Of a stretch of DNA of 64,000 nucleotides, positions 43,659 to 56,621 are shown one piece after another. The notes under the pieces are model-generated. The model ran no database searches and had not been told where the DNA came from. It saw only the letters and a list, made by a program, of their open reading frames with translations. A program made the position numbers and the translations under genes. Source of the DNA: Streptomyces griseus subsp. griseus. Lineage in GTDB: Bacteria > Actinomycetota > Actinomycetes > Streptomycetales > Streptomycetaceae. The DNA lies in NCBI RefSeq assembly GCF_000720255.1, contig NZ_JOJE01000024.1, positions 49,488 through 113,487 of the forward strand, in the 5' to 3' direction. Each line of letters begins with the position of its first letter. Positions within the stretch are counted from its first letter, which is position 1.

Positions 43659-43804
43659 GAGATCGACAACGTCGGGCGGGTGCAGACTTGTTTCCGCAGG
43701 GGGCCGCGAAGCCGTGAAGAAAGCGTGCAGACGGAGCCTCTAGGCACCCACCCCGCGCACCTGCCAGATCACTGTCCGAAATCCAGCACGGGCGTTCTCA
43801 TCCC

Positions 43805-43890
43805 ATCCCAGCACGATCCCAGCACGGTAGGGATGAGCAGGGGTGATGACAGGTGACGAGGGCTCAGCTATCCCAGCACCATCCCAGCAC
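43805..43890 (+). repeat. Arm-type repeats ATCCCAGCAC, right end
   Basis: Four exact copies at 43805-43814, 43816-43825, 43870-43879 and 43881-43890, plus a degenerate AATCCAGCAC near 43780. The last pair is identical to the pair at the left end of the element. Confidence 0.8.
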
Positions 43891-43978
43891 GGGAAAAACT
43901 AAGGGCCCGACCCCGAAGAGCCGGACCCTCTCTGACCTGCATGTTTGCCAGATCAGCGAAGTGGTGTTATGTCACCGG

Positions 43979-45067
<1,089 letters not shown>

Positions 45068-45234
45068 GTTGCGACTTCCCGTAGTGAGGGGGCGAGGGGG
45101 CCAGGGGATGGCCGATCCCCCAGTTTACGGCGTGCCCGGCACCCTCACGGCGACGCGTCGAACGCTTGGCCAAGGTGCGCCCCTCGGCGTGTCTGATGCC
45201 CCATTCGGCACATAAACCGACCTAAGTTGGTCCG

Positions 45235-45954
45235 ATGGAGCACCACAGGACGCGCCCCCCGCAGCCCGGAACGCGACGCGACGCCCGCCCGCCCCTGCCC
45301 CCACAGGCGGCCCGGGGCGGGTCGAGAGGCAGCGGGTCCGGCGCGGGGCCCTCGCGGAACGGGGCGGGTTCGGCCCTGGACGGTGCGGCTCCGGCACGGC
45401 AGGGTGCCGGCGGTGCCCCGAAGCGGCCCGCCCCTCGGGCCGGCCGGCCCGGCCGGCCTTCGGGCCAGGCCCGGGCGGAGCGGTCTCCTCGTCCCGCGCA
45501 CCCCGGGCCTCCTCGGCGGCCCGCCGCGGGGCGGCAGGCGGGGTCGCCGCTGGTGCAGTCGGTGCGGCGGCTGCCGAATCCCCGGCTCACCGGGCTGGGG
45601 GGTGCGCTGTTCTGCGGGCTGGTCATGGTTCTGCTCGGGTGTCTCGACCAGCTGCTGTTCGGACCGTCGCTCACGGCGTACGGCGTGCTGTTCGTGCCGG
45701 TGTGCGTGCTGACCGCCGTCTGGATCCGGCGGGGTGACCTGCTGACCGCGCCGGTCGTCGTGCCGATCGCCTTCGCCCTGGGGCTGCTGCCCGCGGCCGG
45801 CGGCGGTGACGGGTTCAGCGGCTGGCTGGTGGGCCTGCTCACGGCGCTCGCCACCCAGGCAGGATGGCTGTACGGCGGCACACTCGTCGCCGGTCTGATC
45901 GCGACGGTACGAAGGGTGCGCCTGATGAACCACCGGCCGGCACGACTGCGCTGA
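45235..45954 (+). CDS. DUF6542-type membrane protein with Pro/Arg-rich N-tail
   Basis: A 239-residue protein of unknown function. Residues 1 to about 108 are disordered and rich in Pro, Arg, Gly and Ala. From about 115 come four hydrophobic segments: LTGLGGALFCGLVMVLLGCL, AYGVLFVPVCVLTAVWIRRG, VVVPIAFALGLLPAAGG and GWLVGLLTALATQAGWLYGG, then a basic end. It sits between ychF (divergent) and ppgK (convergent), the usual Streptomyces order. A role in the envelope is likely but not shown. Confidence 0.85.
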   Translation: MEHHRTRPPQPGTRRDARPPLPPQAARGGSRGSGSGAGPSRNGAGSALDGAAPARQGAGGAPKRPAPRAGRPGRPSGQARAERSPRPAHPGPPRRPAAGRQAGSPLVQSVRRLPNPRLTGLGGALFCGLVMVLLGCLDQLLFGPSLTAYGVLFVPVCVLTAVWIRRGDLLTAPVVVPIAFALGLLPAAGGGDGFSGWLVGLLTALATQAGWLYGGTLVAGLIATVRRVRLMNHRPARLR

Positions 45955-45999
45955 CCGGCCCATCGCCACCCATCGGCCCAGGCCCAGCGCGCCAGTCCC

Positions 46000-46746
46000 T
46001 CAGCCCCGCTCCGCCGCCCGCATCGCCGCCCCCACGATGCCCGCGTTGTTCTGGAGCTGGGCAGGGACCATCTCCGCCTTGATGCCTTCGATGTGGGGGA
46101 GGAACTTGTGGGACTTGCGGCTGGCGCCGCCGCCGATGATGAACAGTTCCGGTGAGAAGAGCATCTCGACGTGGGCGAGGTACTTCTGGACCCGGTGGGC
46201 CCAGTGTTCCCAGGTCAGTTCCTCGTCGTCCCTGGCCTTGCTGGACGCGCGCTTCTCCGCGTCGTGGCCGTGCAGTTCGAGGTGGCCGAGCTCGGTGTTG
46301 GGGACGAGGGCGCCGTCGACGAAGAGGGCGCTGCCGATGCCGGTGCCGAAGGTGAGGACGACGACCGTGCCCGGGCGGTCCTTGCCCGCGCCGAAGTGCA
46401 TCTCCGCGACGCCGGCCGCGTCCGCGTCGTTGACCACCGTGACCGGGAGGCCTCCCAGGCGCTCGCCGAACAACGCGCGCGCGTCGGTGTCGATCCAGCT
46501 CTTGTCGACGTTCGCGGCCGTGCGGATCGTGGAACCGCCGGTGACCACACCGGGGAAGGTGAGTCCGACCGGCCCCGTCCAGCCGTAGTGCTCGACGACC
46601 TGCTTCACACCGTCGGCCACGCCGTCCGGCGTCGCCGGGTGGGGGGTCAGCACCTTGAAGCGCTCCTGGGCCAGGTCGCCCCTGTCCAGGTCCACAGGGG
46701 CGCCCTTGATCCCGGATCCGCCGATGTCCACGCCGAAGATCTGCAT
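46000..46746 (-). CDS. ppgK: Polyphosphate glucokinase
   Basis: Phosphorylates glucose using polyphosphate or ATP. The 248-residue protein is a short ROK-fold kinase: phosphate-binding IFGVDIGGSGIKGAPVDL, NDADAAGVAEMHFG, and TFGTGIGSALFVDGALVPNTELGHLEL with the catalytic Asp just before in VVNDAD. It lies 29 bases after ispH on the same strand and is probably co-transcribed. Its length and the actinobacterial-type sequence support PpgK rather than a common ROK glucokinase. Confidence 0.93.
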   Translation of the reverse strand: MQIFGVDIGGSGIKGAPVDLDRGDLAQERFKVLTPHPATPDGVADGVKQVVEHYGWTGPVGLTFPGVVTGGSTIRTAANVDKSWIDTDARALFGERLGGLPVTVVNDADAAGVAEMHFGAGKDRPGTVVVLTFGTGIGSALFVDGALVPNTELGHLELHGHDAEKRASSKARDDEELTWEHWAHRVQKYLAHVEMLFSPELFIIGGGASRKSHKFLPHIEGIKAEMVPAQLQNNAGIVGAAMRAAERG

Positions 46747-46775
46747 GGCCCTACGTTACGACGGACGACGTACCG

Positions 46776-47792
46776 TCACTCCGCAGGGGTTTGCGCGGTC
46801 CCGGACCCGCCCCGCTCGGCGACCAGCGCGGCCGCCTCGTCGCGCAGGTCGCGGCGGAGTTCCTTGGGGAGCGAGAAGGTGATGGACTCCTCGGCGGCCT
46901 TGACGAGTTCGACGTCCTCGTAGCCGCGTCCGGCGAGCCACTCCAGGACCTGCTCGACCAGCACCTCCGGCACCGAGGCACCCGAGGTGACGCCGACCGT
47001 GGTCACGTCCTCCAGCCACGCCTCGTCGATCTCGTCGGCGAAGTCCACGAGGTACGCCTCGCGCGCTCCGGCGAGCTTGGCGACCTCGACGAGCCGCTTG
47101 GAGTTGGAGGAGTTGCGGGAGCCGACCACGATCACGAGCTCGGCCTGGGCGCCCATCTGCTTCACGGCGAGCTGACGGTTCTGCGTGGCGTAGCAGATGT
47201 CGTCGCTGGGCGGGGAGATGAGCTGCGGGAACTTCTCCTTCAGCGCGTCGACGGTCTCCATGGTCTCGTCGACGGAGAGCGTGGTCTGGGAGAGCCAGAC
47301 GACCTTGGACGGGTCGCGGACCTCGACCTTGGCGACGTCGGAGGGGCCGTCGACGAGCTGGATGTGGTCGGGGGCCTCGCCGGAGGTGCCGATGACCTCC
47401 TCGTGGCCCTCGTGACCGATCAGGAGGATGTCGTAGTCCTCGTCGGCGAACCGGACGGCTTCCTTGTGGACCTTGGTGACCAGGGGGCAGGTGGCGTCGA
47501 TGGTGGCGAGCTTGCCGCGCGCGGCCTCCTCGTGGACGACGGGGGCGACGCCGTGCGCCGAGAACATGACGATGTTCCCGGGCGGCACCTCCTCGGTCCG
47601 CTCCACGAAGACGGCACCCTTCTTCTCCAGGGTCTGCACGACGTACTTGTTGTGCACGATCTCGTGGCGGACGTAGACCGGGGCTCCGTACTGCTCGAGG
47701 GCTTTCTCGACGGCGATCACGGCGCGGTCCACACCCGCGCAGTAGCCACGGGGAGCGGCGAGCAGGACACGGCGGCCAGGCGAAGCAGTCAT
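46776..47792 (-). CDS. ispH: 4-hydroxy-3-methylbut-2-enyl diphosphate reductase
   Basis: Last step of the MEP isoprenoid pathway, making IPP and DMAPP. The 338-residue iron-sulfur enzyme has the three cluster cysteines in [12 protein letters not shown] (Cys18), DATCPLVTK (about 103) and ICYATQNRQ (about 195), as well as [14 protein letters not shown] use ATG 47792 ([16 protein letters not shown]); an in-frame ATG at 47801 adds three residues. Upstream of ppgK in the same transcript and divergent from xseA over 122 bases. Confidence 0.96.
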   Translation of the reverse strand: MTASPGRRVLLAAPRGYCAGVDRAVIAVEKALEQYGAPVYVRHEIVHNKYVVQTLEKKGAVFVERTEEVPPGNIVMFSAHGVAPVVHEEAARGKLATIDATCPLVTKVHKEAVRFADEDYDILLIGHEGHEEVIGTSGEAPDHIQLVDGPSDVAKVEVRDPSKVVWLSQTTLSVDETMETVDALKEKFPQLISPPSDDICYATQNRQLAVKQMGAQAELVIVVGSRNSSNSKRLVEVAKLAGAREAYLVDFADEIDEAWLEDVTTVGVTSGASVPEVLVEQVLEWLAGRGYEDVELVKAAEESITFSLPKELRRDLRDEAAALVAERGGSGTAQTPAE

Positions 47793-47914
47793 GCACCCCA
47801 TCGTAAGGCCGTGCCGGAGGCGTCCGAGTTCAGTCCCTACGGGTGCGGAAGGGGCGCGGACGGACTGGGCCGTGCGCGACCCGGAATGTCGGTCCCGGCC
47901 GTTACGCTCGCGGC

Positions 47915-49135
47915 ATGGCTGTCAACACGTCGCCCGAAGCGCCCCTGCCCGTCGGTGAGGTCTCGCGGCTGATCGGCGGGTGGATCGACCGGCTCGGTGC
48001 GGTGTGGGTGGAGGGGCAGATCACCCAGTTGTCGCGGCGGCCCGGGGCGGGGGTGGTCTTCCTGACGTTGCGGGATCCGTCGTACGACATCTCCGTGAGC
48101 GTCACCTGTTTCCGGCAGGTGTTCGACGCGGTCGCCGATGTCGTCGGTGAGGGCGCCCGGGTCGTCGTACACGCGAAGCCGGAGTGGTACGCGCCGCGGG
48201 GGCAGCTGTCGTTGCGGGCCGTGGAGATGAAGCCCGTGGGGGTGGGCGAGCTGCTCGCGCGGCTGGAGCAGTTGAAGAAGGCCCTCGCCGCGGAGGGGCT
48301 GTTCGCGGCGGAGCGGAAGAGGAAGCTGCCGTTCCTGCCGCAGCTCGTGGGGCTGGTGTGCGGGCGGGCCTCGGCCGCGGAGCGGGACGTGCTGGAGAAC
48401 GCCCGGCACCGCTGGCCGGCCGTCCGCTTCGAGGTGCGCAACGTGGCGGTGCAGGGGGTGCACGCCGTGCCGCAGGTGGTACAGGCGGTGAAGGACCTCG
48501 ACGCGCTCGACGACGTGGACGTGATCATCGTCGCGCGGGGCGGGGGCAGCGTGGAGGATCTGCTGCCGTTCTCCGACGAGCAGCTGGTGCGGGCGGTCGC
48601 GGCCTGTCGTACGCCCGTGGTGTCGGCCATCGGGCACGAGCCGGACACCCCGCTCCTCGACTACGTCGCCGATCTGCGTGCCTCGACGCCCACGGACGCG
48701 GCGAAGAAGGTCGTACCGGACGTGGGCGAGGAGTACGAGCGGGTGCGGATGCTGCGGGACCGGGCGCGGCGGTGTGTGAGCGCGTTCGTGGAGCGTGAGG
48801 AGCGCGGGCTGGCCCATGCGCTGGCGCGGCCCGTCATAGAGGATCCGTACCGGATGATCGACGAGCGGGCCGATCATGTGGCGTCGCTCACCGAGCGCGC
48901 CCGCCGCTGCCTCGGTCACGCCCTCGACCGCGCCGACTCCGAGCTCACGCACACGCACGCGCGCGTGGTGGCCCTCTCCCCCGCCGCGACCCTGAAGCGG
49001 GGGTACGCGGTGCTGCAGAAGGCGGACGGGCACGCGGTCCGGGATCCGGGCGAGGTGACGGCGGACGAGGCGCTGCGCGCGCGGGTCGCCGAGGGCGAGT
49101 TCACGGTTCGAGTCGATGTCTCAGGCAGGCCCTAG
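47915..49135 (+). CDS. xseA: Exonuclease VII large subunit
   Basis: Nuclease subunit of exonuclease VII, which degrades single-stranded DNA. The 406-residue product has an N-terminal OB fold ([20 protein letters not shown]), the catalytic domain with [54 protein letters not shown] and ASTPTDAA, then a coiled coil and the end segment [12 protein letters not shown] 47915 ([20 protein letters not shown]) is preferred over the earlier in-frame start at 47843. The small subunit gene follows after ten bases. Confidence 0.95.
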   Translation: MAVNTSPEAPLPVGEVSRLIGGWIDRLGAVWVEGQITQLSRRPGAGVVFLTLRDPSYDISVSVTCFRQVFDAVADVVGEGARVVVHAKPEWYAPRGQLSLRAVEMKPVGVGELLARLEQLKKALAAEGLFAAERKRKLPFLPQLVGLVCGRASAAERDVLENARHRWPAVRFEVRNVAVQGVHAVPQVVQAVKDLDALDDVDVIIVARGGGSVEDLLPFSDEQLVRAVAACRTPVVSAIGHEPDTPLLDYVADLRASTPTDAAKKVVPDVGEEYERVRMLRDRARRCVSAFVEREERGLAHALARPVIEDPYRMIDERADHVASLTERARRCLGHALDRADSELTHTHARVVALSPAATLKRGYAVLQKADGHAVRDPGEVTADEALRARVAEGEFTVRVDVSGRP

Positions 49136-49145
49136 GGTGGGTGGG

Positions 49146-49379
49146 ATGACCAGCAAGGTGGATGAGGCACTCGGTTACGAGCAGGCGCGCGACGAGCTGA
49201 TCGAGGTCGTGCGACGGCTGGAGGCGGGCGGTACGACGCTGGAGGAGTCCCTGGCTCTGTGGGAGCGCGGGGAGGAGCTGGCGAAGGTGTGCCGGCGCTG
49301 GCTCGAAGGGGCACGGGCGCGGCTGGACGCGGCGCTGGCGGAGGAGTCCGGGGAAGAGGGCGGCGCCGGGGGCGAGTAG
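49146..49379 (+). CDS. xseB: Exonuclease VII small subunit
   Basis: A 77-residue helical protein that coats the coiled coil of XseA. It reads [40 protein letters not shown] and [20 protein letters not shown], the typical family text, with an acidic end. ATG 49146 ([10 protein letters not shown]) is the family start; the in-frame ATG 49116 overlaps xseA and is less likely. Confidence 0.95.
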   Translation: MTSKVDEALGYEQARDELIEVVRRLEAGGTTLEESLALWERGEELAKVCRRWLEGARARLDAALAEESGEEGGAGGE

Positions 49380-49436
49380 CCCGGGAGACCGGCTGCGTGT
49401 ACTGGACACCTGTGAAGTGGGTCACCACGCCCCGAG

Positions 49437-49460
49437 AATTGTTGAAGGTTGAACTTCCTT
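49437..49460 (+). promoter_or_regulatory. Possible operator: GTTGAA repeats before the nitroreductase
   Basis: ATTGTTGAAGGTTGAACTTC contains GTTGAA twice, seven bases apart, and the dyad GAAG-GTTGAA-CTTC. It lies about 75 bases before the start of the nitroreductase gene and could bind a MarR- or HxlR-type regulator. No regulator gene is adjacent. Confidence 0.35.
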
Positions 49461-49532
49461 TGTCGTACGGTCGGTGATGTCAGCCGGTCCGGCGCCCCGG
49501 ATCCGGACGCGCACCAACAGGAAGTCCACCTC

Positions 49533-50123
49533 ATGTCTCTCGTGCTTGACCCCACTGCCCAGGACCTGCTTTTCCGTGAGGCCCGCACCGCCAACACCTT
49601 CACCGACGAGCCGGTGACCGACGAGCAGGTGCAGGCGATCTACGACCTGGTCAAGTACGGCCCCACCGCCTTCAACCAGACGCCGCTGCGCATCACCCTG
49701 GTCCGCTCGTCCGAAGCCCGCGAGCGCCTGGTGCAGCACATGGCCGAGGGCAACCAGCCCAAGACGGCCTCCGCCCCGCTGGTCGCGATCCTCTCCGCGG
49801 ACAACGAGTTCCACGAGGAGCTGCCGACCCTCTTCCCGGCCTTCCCGCAGGCCAAGGACGCCTTCTTCGCCGAGCGCGGCGCCCGTGAGGGCTCCGCCGC
49901 GCTGAACGCCGCCCTCCAGGCCGCGTACTTCATCGTCGGCGTCCGCGCCGCCGGCCTGGCCGCCGGCCCGATGACCGGCTTCGACGCCGAGGGCGTCCGC
50001 AAGGAGTTCCTGGACGACGACCACACCCCGCTGGTCGTCGTCAACATCGGCAAGCCGGGCGAGAACGCCTCCTACCCGCGCTCCCCGCGCCTGGCGTACG
50101 AGGACGTCGTCACGACGGTCTGA
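49533..50123 (+). CDS. Nitroreductase-family protein (malonic semialdehyde reductase-like, RutE)
   Basis: A 196-residue FMN-dependent reductase. It starts MSLVLDPTAQDLLFREARTA and contains NTFTDEPVTDEQVQAIYDLV, KYGPTAFNQTPLRITLVRS (FMN-binding), AALQAAYFIVGVRAAGLAAG and PMTGFDAEGVRKEF. This matches the HadB/RutE subgroup that reduces malonic semialdehyde to 3-hydroxypropionate in E. coli pyrimidine use. No other rut genes are near, so the natural substrate is open. AGGAAG precedes ATG 49533. It ends in a strong terminator. Confidence 0.9.
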   Translation: MSLVLDPTAQDLLFREARTANTFTDEPVTDEQVQAIYDLVKYGPTAFNQTPLRITLVRSSEARERLVQHMAEGNQPKTASAPLVAILSADNEFHEELPTLFPAFPQAKDAFFAERGAREGSAALNAALQAAYFIVGVRAAGLAAGPMTGFDAEGVRKEFLDDDHTPLVVVNIGKPGENASYPRSPRLAYEDVVTTV

Positions 50124-50138
50124 GGTACGGCACAGCCT

Positions 50139-50184
50139 GACGAGGAAGGCCCCCGGCTCGTCCGAGCCGGGGGCCTTCCTCGTC
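50139..50184. terminator. 21-bp perfect stem between convergent genes
   Basis: Bases 50139-50159 and 50164-50184 are exact reverse complements with a four-base loop GTCC. Located between the nitroreductase (+) and DUF4245 (-) genes, 15 and 10 bases from their stops; bidirectional. Confidence 0.9.
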
Positions 50185-50193
50185 GGCGTGACG

Positions 50194-50718
50194 TCACACC
50201 GTCTTCAGTGCCTTGGCCATCTCCGACAGCTGCGCGAACGACCCCGTGCCCGCCACCACCGTCGTCGAGCCCTTGGTGCCCTCGAGGACGAGGGCGTCGT
50301 AGCGGCCGCCGGTGTAGCGGGTCCAGGTCCGGCCGCCGATCTCCTCGGTGGTCTTCGTCGCTCGCGCGCCCTGGCTCGCCTCGTCGATGAACGTCGAGCG
50401 CTTCTGAGCGGACTGCTCGATCGCCACGTACTCACCGTCGGGGGCCTGGAAGCCGAGATGCCAGGCGTCGAACTCGTCGCCCCTGAAACGGACGGAGGTC
50501 GCCTTCCACTCGGCGGGCAGGCCCTCCGGTGCGGCCACCGGGTACGACGCCGCGCGTCGCGCCGAGAGGAGCTCGACGCGGTAGTCCACCCGCTTGTTCT
50601 CGGGAGGGCGATCGTCGTGCGGGATGAAGAGGTACATCACCCAGCCCGCGACCAGGATCAGGCCCAGGGAGAGGACCATGTCCCGGACCGTTTTCTGCTT
50701 GCCGTTCGAACCTGCCAC
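50194..50718 (-). CDS. DUF4245 single-pass membrane protein
   Basis: A 174-residue protein of unknown function. One membrane helix at about residues 13-32 (MVLSLGLILVAGWVMYLFIP) is followed by an external domain: VDYRVELLSARRAASYPVAA, FDAWHLGFQAPDGEYVAIEQ and TWTRYTGGRYDALVLEGTKG. It is the conserved actinobacterial DUF4245 family, regularly next to glpX. ATG 50718 begins MAGSNGKQKTVRD. Divergent from glpX over 127 bases. Confidence 0.9.
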   Translation of the reverse strand: MAGSNGKQKTVRDMVLSLGLILVAGWVMYLFIPHDDRPPENKRVDYRVELLSARRAASYPVAAPEGLPAEWKATSVRFRGDEFDAWHLGFQAPDGEYVAIEQSAQKRSTFIDEASQGARATKTTEEIGGRTWTRYTGGRYDALVLEGTKGSTTVVAGTGSFAQLSEMAKALKTV

Positions 50719-50845
50719 GCCCCCTATCGTCGCAGGCGCCCGGTCCGCTCATCCGTGGGGTCCCCTGCTCATTTTGTCGGCCTGGAGATAGAGTCGGGCA
50801 CAACACCCTCATCCGGCCGTCGTCGTATCAGAAAGGTGCGCTCCG

Positions 50846-51880
50846 ATGACCGAGCATCATTCTCTGCCTTCCGAGCTCGATGTCCCCTCCGAGGCTCCCG
50901 ACCGCAACCTCGCCCTGGAACTGGTCCGGGTGACCGAGGCCGCCGCCATGGCCGCGGGGCGCTGGGTCGGACGCGGTGACAAGAACGGCGCCGACGGCGC
51001 CGCCGTACGTGCCATGCGCACCCTCGTCTCCACCGTCTCCATGAACGGTGTCGTCGTCATCGGGGAGGGCGAGAAGGACGAGGCCCCGATGCTCTTCAAC
51101 GGGGAGCAGGTCGGTGACGGCACCGGGCCCGAGTGCGACATCGCCGTCGACCCCATCGACGGCACCACGCTGACCGCCAAGGGCATGACCAACGCCATCG
51201 CCGTGCTGGCCGCCGCCGAGCGCGGCTCCATGTTCGACCCGTCCGCCGTCTTCTACATGGACAAGCTGGTCACGGGCCCCGACGCGGCCGACTTCGTCGA
51301 CATCGACGCGCCGGTGTCCGTGAACATCCGCAGGGTCGCCAAGGCCAAGCGGGCCACGCCCGAGGACGTCACCGTCGTCATCCTCGACCGGCCCCGGCAC
51401 GCGGGCATCATCGACGAGATCCGGGAGACCGGCGCGCGCATCAAGCTCATCTCCGACGGTGATGTCGCCGGGGCCATCCTCGCGCTGCGCGAGGGCACCG
51501 GCGTCGACCTGCTGCTGGGCATCGGCGGCACGCCGGAGGGCATCATCTCCGCCTGCGCCGTGAAGTGCCTCGGCGGGACGATCCAGGGCAAGCTGTGGCC
51601 CAAGGACGACGAGGAGCGGCAGCGGGCGATCGACGCGGGGCACGATCTGGGGCGCGTGCTGACCACGGAGGACCTGGTGACCGGGGAGAACGTGTTCTTC
51701 GTGGCTACCGGGATCACCGACGGCGAGCTGCTGCGGGGGGTGCGGTATCGGTCGGAGACGGCGACCACCGACTCGATCGTGATGCGGTCGCGTTCGGGGA
51801 CGGTGCGGAGGATCGATTCCGAGCACCGGCTCAGCAAGCTGCGGGCGTACAGCGCGATTGATTTCGATCGGGCGAAGTAG
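50846..51880 (+). CDS. glpX: Fructose-1,6-bisphosphatase, class II
   Basis: Gluconeogenic phosphatase giving fructose 6-phosphate. The 344-residue product shows [40 protein letters not shown], the metal site [20 protein letters not shown], and [23 protein letters not shown] 50846 follows GAAAGGTG-type ribosome sequence. Actinobacteria use this class as their main FBPase. Terminated by a hairpin shared with the wbl gene on the other strand. Confidence 0.96.
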   Translation: MTEHHSLPSELDVPSEAPDRNLALELVRVTEAAAMAAGRWVGRGDKNGADGAAVRAMRTLVSTVSMNGVVVIGEGEKDEAPMLFNGEQVGDGTGPECDIAVDPIDGTTLTAKGMTNAIAVLAAAERGSMFDPSAVFYMDKLVTGPDAADFVDIDAPVSVNIRRVAKAKRATPEDVTVVILDRPRHAGIIDEIRETGARIKLISDGDVAGAILALREGTGVDLLLGIGGTPEGIISACAVKCLGGTIQGKLWPKDDEERQRAIDAGHDLGRVLTTEDLVTGENVFFVATGITDGELLRGVRYRSETATTDSIVMRSRSGTVRRIDSEHRLSKLRAYSAIDFDRAK

Positions 51881-52001
51881 TCCTCGCAGGAGGATGCGCG
51901 GCTCGGGTCGTGGGCGACTGCGGGTAGTGGGGGCTGTTCGCGCAGTTCCCCGCGCCCCTGGGTACGCTCCCGCCCCGTCCGCCACAGAAGAACCCAAAGA
52001 T

Positions 52002-52035
52002 GGGGCGCCCCCGGTGCGGAGGGGGCGCCCCTTCT
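52002..52035. terminator. Terminator hairpin between glpX and the wbl gene
   Basis: GGGGCGCCCCC (52002-52012) pairs perfectly with GGGGGCGCCCC (52021-52031), followed by TTCT on the + strand and preceded by AAAGA, so it can work in both directions. Confidence 0.85.
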
Positions 52036-52046
52036 GGCGTGTGCGG

Positions 52047-52424
52047 CTAACCCGCTGCGGCTATGCGATCCGCCGACCTCGCCGTCTTCTTCAGTTCGAG
52101 GTCGCGGCGTCGGCGGCGGGCGAGGACGACTCGGCGTTCGGCGGCGGTGAGGCCGCCCCAGACGCCGTAGGGCTCGGGCTGGAGCAGGGCGTGCTCGCGA
52201 CACTCGACCATCACCGGACACCGGGCACAGACCCGCTTGGCGGCCTCCTCGCGGGAGAGGCGGGCGGCGGTGGGCTCCTTGGAGGGGGCGAAGAAGAGGC
52301 CGGCCTCGTCGCGCCGGCACACCGCCTCGGTGTGCCAGGGTGCGTCCTGGTCCCTTTCTCGCGCTGGCACCCGCTGGGCCGGAACAGCGGCTACCTGCAG
52401 GGACGAATGCGGCGGTTGCAGCAC
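52047..52424 (-). CDS. WhiB-like iron-sulfur regulator
   Basis: A 125-residue Wbl protein. Four cysteines for a 4Fe-4S cluster are at 36, 66, 69 and 75 (AVCRRDE, RVCARCPVMVECREHAL), the turn motif GVWGG follows at about 87-91, and a basic tail RRVVLARRRRRDLELKK provides DNA binding. Wbl proteins act with the housekeeping sigma factor in development and stress. From its place next to glpX it may be the orthologue of S. coelicolor wblI, a recollection not checked here. ATG 52424 is the first start in frame. Confidence 0.9.
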   Translation of the reverse strand: MLQPPHSSLQVAAVPAQRVPARERDQDAPWHTEAVCRRDEAGLFFAPSKEPTAARLSREEAAKRVCARCPVMVECREHALLQPEPYGVWGGLTAAERRVVLARRRRRDLELKKTARSADRIAAAG

Positions 52425-52521
52425 GGTCTACTCCTGACGACGGCTTCGCGAGCGAGAGACGATGCAGCAAGCCCTACCCGCTGTGCGCGCGCCTATGCAC
52501 TGAGTTCCCAACCGCGGAGCG

Positions 52522-53217
52522 TCACCGGCCCAGGTGCTTGTGCACACTCCTGTCGACCTTGCGATGGACCTTGTCGAGGATGTCCGCGACGAGCCTGCCC
52601 CGCTTCGGCCTGCCCTCGATGTTGCCCAGCACGGCCCAGCCCTCGAGATAGACGACCGGGGCGTCCGGCTCGCTCGCGTCGAGCGTGTCGACCTCGAAGT
52701 TGCCCAGGACACCGCCGCCGGTGCCGCGCAGTGACACGTTCTCCGGTACGCGCACCTCGACGTTGCCGAAGACCGAGATCGCCTTGATCACGACCTGCTG
52801 GTACTCGAAGAGCGCCTCACTGAGGTCGATCTCGACGCTGCCGAAGATCGCGTACGCGTGGATACGGCGGCCCGCGCGCCAGCGGCCCTTGCGCGTCGCG
52901 CTGCTGAAGACGGCCACCACGCTGTCGTCCGGGTCGACCGGTATCGCACCGGCCGAGGGGCGGTGGGGTGCGGTGGCGGAGGCCGGAGGCGTCCGGTGGG
53001 CGGCGGGCAGGTCCCGTATGAACCCCTCCAGCTCACCGACCGTCTTGGCGGCCAGTACACCCTCGACGCGCTCGGCGTGCTCCTCCGCGTTCAGCCGGCC
53101 CTCGGCGAGGGCGTCCCGCAGGATGTCGGCGATGCGGTCACGGTCGGCGTCCGACGCGCGCAGCTCCGAGGGGCGCACCGCCGTGTCCTGCTGCTGGGCT
53201 TGCTTCTGAAGGTCCAC
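52522..53217 (-). CDS. DUF1707 protein with LiaF-like C-terminal domain
   Basis: A 231-residue cytoplasmic protein. Residues about 17-70 are a DUF1707 (SHOCT-like) helix pair: LRASDADRDRIADILRDALA and EGRLNAEEHAERVEGVLAAK. Residues about 105-205 form a beta-rich domain like the C-terminus of LiaF/VraT cell-wall stress proteins: AYAIFGSVEIDLSEALFEYQ, ISVFGNVEVRVPENVSLRG and GWAVLGNIEGR. No membrane helix is visible. The role is unknown; in other actinobacteria this fold links to envelope stress. ATG 53217. Confidence 0.85.
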   Translation of the reverse strand: MDLQKQAQQQDTAVRPSELRASDADRDRIADILRDALAEGRLNAEEHAERVEGVLAAKTVGELEGFIRDLPAAHRTPPASATAPHRPSAGAIPVDPDDSVVAVFSSATRKGRWRAGRRIHAYAIFGSVEIDLSEALFEYQQVVIKAISVFGNVEVRVPENVSLRGTGGGVLGNFEVDTLDASEPDAPVVYLEGWAVLGNIEGRPKRGRLVADILDKVHRKVDRSVHKHLGR

Positions 53218-53372
53218 GCCGGCAGCGTACCGAAACGCGATAGATCGCGACTACCCCTCGCGCCGTCCTACTGAGGACAACCTCACAAGCTCGCCGCCCC
53301 GCGCAGGTTCTACGCTGGTGGGCGCCCGCCAACGGAGGCGGGCACCGTCTGCCGAGTGAGGAATGGGCTGAG

Positions 53373-55040
<1,668 letters not shown>

Positions 55041-55132
55041 TCGCATCCCGTGGTCCCCGTCCCGTGACGATTCGCCTCCGCGGGGAACAGTGATCGCATC
55101 GCGAGTGCTGTGAGACGTGGAGGTGATCGTCG

Positions 55133-56539
55133 ATGACCGACGAGCAGGACAAGGCGGCCGAGTACCGCATCGAGCACGACTCCATGGGCGAGGTCCGCGT
55201 CCCCGCGCACGCCAAGTGGCGGGCGCAGACGCAGCGCGCCGTCGAGAACTTCCCCGTGTCGGGGCAGCGTCTCGAGCGGGCCCACATCGAGGCCCTGGCC
55301 CGGATCAAGGCCGCCGCCGCGAAGGTGAACGCGCGGCTCGGCGTGCTCGACAAGGACGTGGCCGAGGCGATCCAGGACGCGGCCGCCGAGGTGGCCGAGG
55401 GGAAGTGGGACGAGCACTTCCCCGTGGACGTGTTCCAGACGGGGTCGGGGACCTCGTCGAACATGAACACCAACGAGGTCCTCGCGACGCTGGCGAGCGA
55501 GCGGCTGGGCCGGGGCGTGCACCCCAACGACCACGTGAACGCCTCGCAGTCCTCCAACGACGTCTTCCCGTCGTCGATCCACATCGCCGCCACCGCCGCC
55601 GTCGAGCGCGACCTCGTCCCGGCGTTGGACCGGCTGGCCAATGCCCTGGAGCGCAAGGCCGCGGAGTTCGCCGACGTGGTGAAGTCCGGGCGCACCCACC
55701 TCATGGACGCCACCCCGGTGACCCTGGGTCAGGAGTTCGGCGGCTACGCGGCCCAGGTGCGCCACGGCATCGAGCGGCTCCAGGCGTCCCTCCCCCGGCT
55801 CGCCGAGCTGCCCCTGGGCGGTACGGCGGTCGGTACGGGCATCAACACGCCCCCCGGCTTCTCCGCCGCCGTCATCGAGGAGGTCGCCCGCACCACGGGC
55901 CTGCCGCTCACCGAGGCGCGCAACCATTTCGAGGCGCAGGGCGCCCGGGACGGCATCGTGGAGACCAGCGGGCAGCTGCGGACGATCGCGGTCGGCCTGA
56001 CGAAGGTCGCCAACGACCTGCGCTGGATGTCCTCGGGCCCCCGCACCGGCCTCGCCGAGATCAACCTCCCCGACCTCCAGCCGGGATCCTCGATCATGCC
56101 GGGCAAGGTCAACCCCGTCATCCCCGAGGCCGTGCTCATGGTGTGCGCGCAGGTCGTCGGCAACGACGCGACCGTGGCCACCGCCGGAGCCGCCGGCAAC
56201 TTCGAGCTCAACGTCATGCTCCCGGTGATCGCCAAGAACGTGCTGGAGTCGATCCGGCTGCTCGCCAACGTCTCCCGGCTGCTGGCCGACCGCACCGTCG
56301 CCGGCGTCACCGCCAACCGCGAGCGGGCCCGCGAGTACGCCGAGTCGTCGCCGTCCGTCGTCACCCCGCTCAACAAGTACATCGGGTACGAGGAGGCCGC
56401 GAAGGTCGCCAAGAAGGCGCTCGCCGAGCAGAAGACGATCCGTCAGGTGGTCCAGGAGAGCGGGTACGTCGAGCGCGGCGACCTCACGCCGGAACAGCTC
56501 GACGAGGCGTTGGATGTCCTGCGGATGACGCACCCGTGA
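55133..56539 (+). CDS. fumC: Fumarate hydratase, class II
   Basis: Iron-independent tetrameric fumarase, fumarate to malate. The 468-residue product shows [47 protein letters not shown] and the superfamily signature [16 protein letters not shown] at about 320 with the catalytic Ser. ATG 55133 is preceded by GGAGGTGATC. Same strand as fumB, but the 92-base gap leaves room for a promoter. Confidence 0.96.
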   Translation: MTDEQDKAAEYRIEHDSMGEVRVPAHAKWRAQTQRAVENFPVSGQRLERAHIEALARIKAAAAKVNARLGVLDKDVAEAIQDAAAEVAEGKWDEHFPVDVFQTGSGTSSNMNTNEVLATLASERLGRGVHPNDHVNASQSSNDVFPSSIHIAATAAVERDLVPALDRLANALERKAAEFADVVKSGRTHLMDATPVTLGQEFGGYAAQVRHGIERLQASLPRLAELPLGGTAVGTGINTPPGFSAAVIEEVARTTGLPLTEARNHFEAQGARDGIVETSGQLRTIAVGLTKVANDLRWMSSGPRTGLAEINLPDLQPGSSIMPGKVNPVIPEAVLMVCAQVVGNDATVATAGAAGNFELNVMLPVIAKNVLESIRLLANVSRLLADRTVAGVTANRERAREYAESSPSVVTPLNKYIGYEEAAKVAKKALAEQKTIRQVVQESGYVERGDLTPEQLDEALDVLRMTHP

Positions 56540-56621
56540 CGATTCGCGCACTCCGCACGCCCCGGCGTGAACCGTGACACGCACCGCAGCGTCATATGGC
56601 CATGGCACCTAAGATCTGTGC

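Noticed and set aside
43805..43890. TCCCAGCAC repeats as a CRISPR array
   Set aside because: Units are only 10 bases, spacing is irregular (1 to 44 bases) and no cas genes are present; integrase arm sites fit better.
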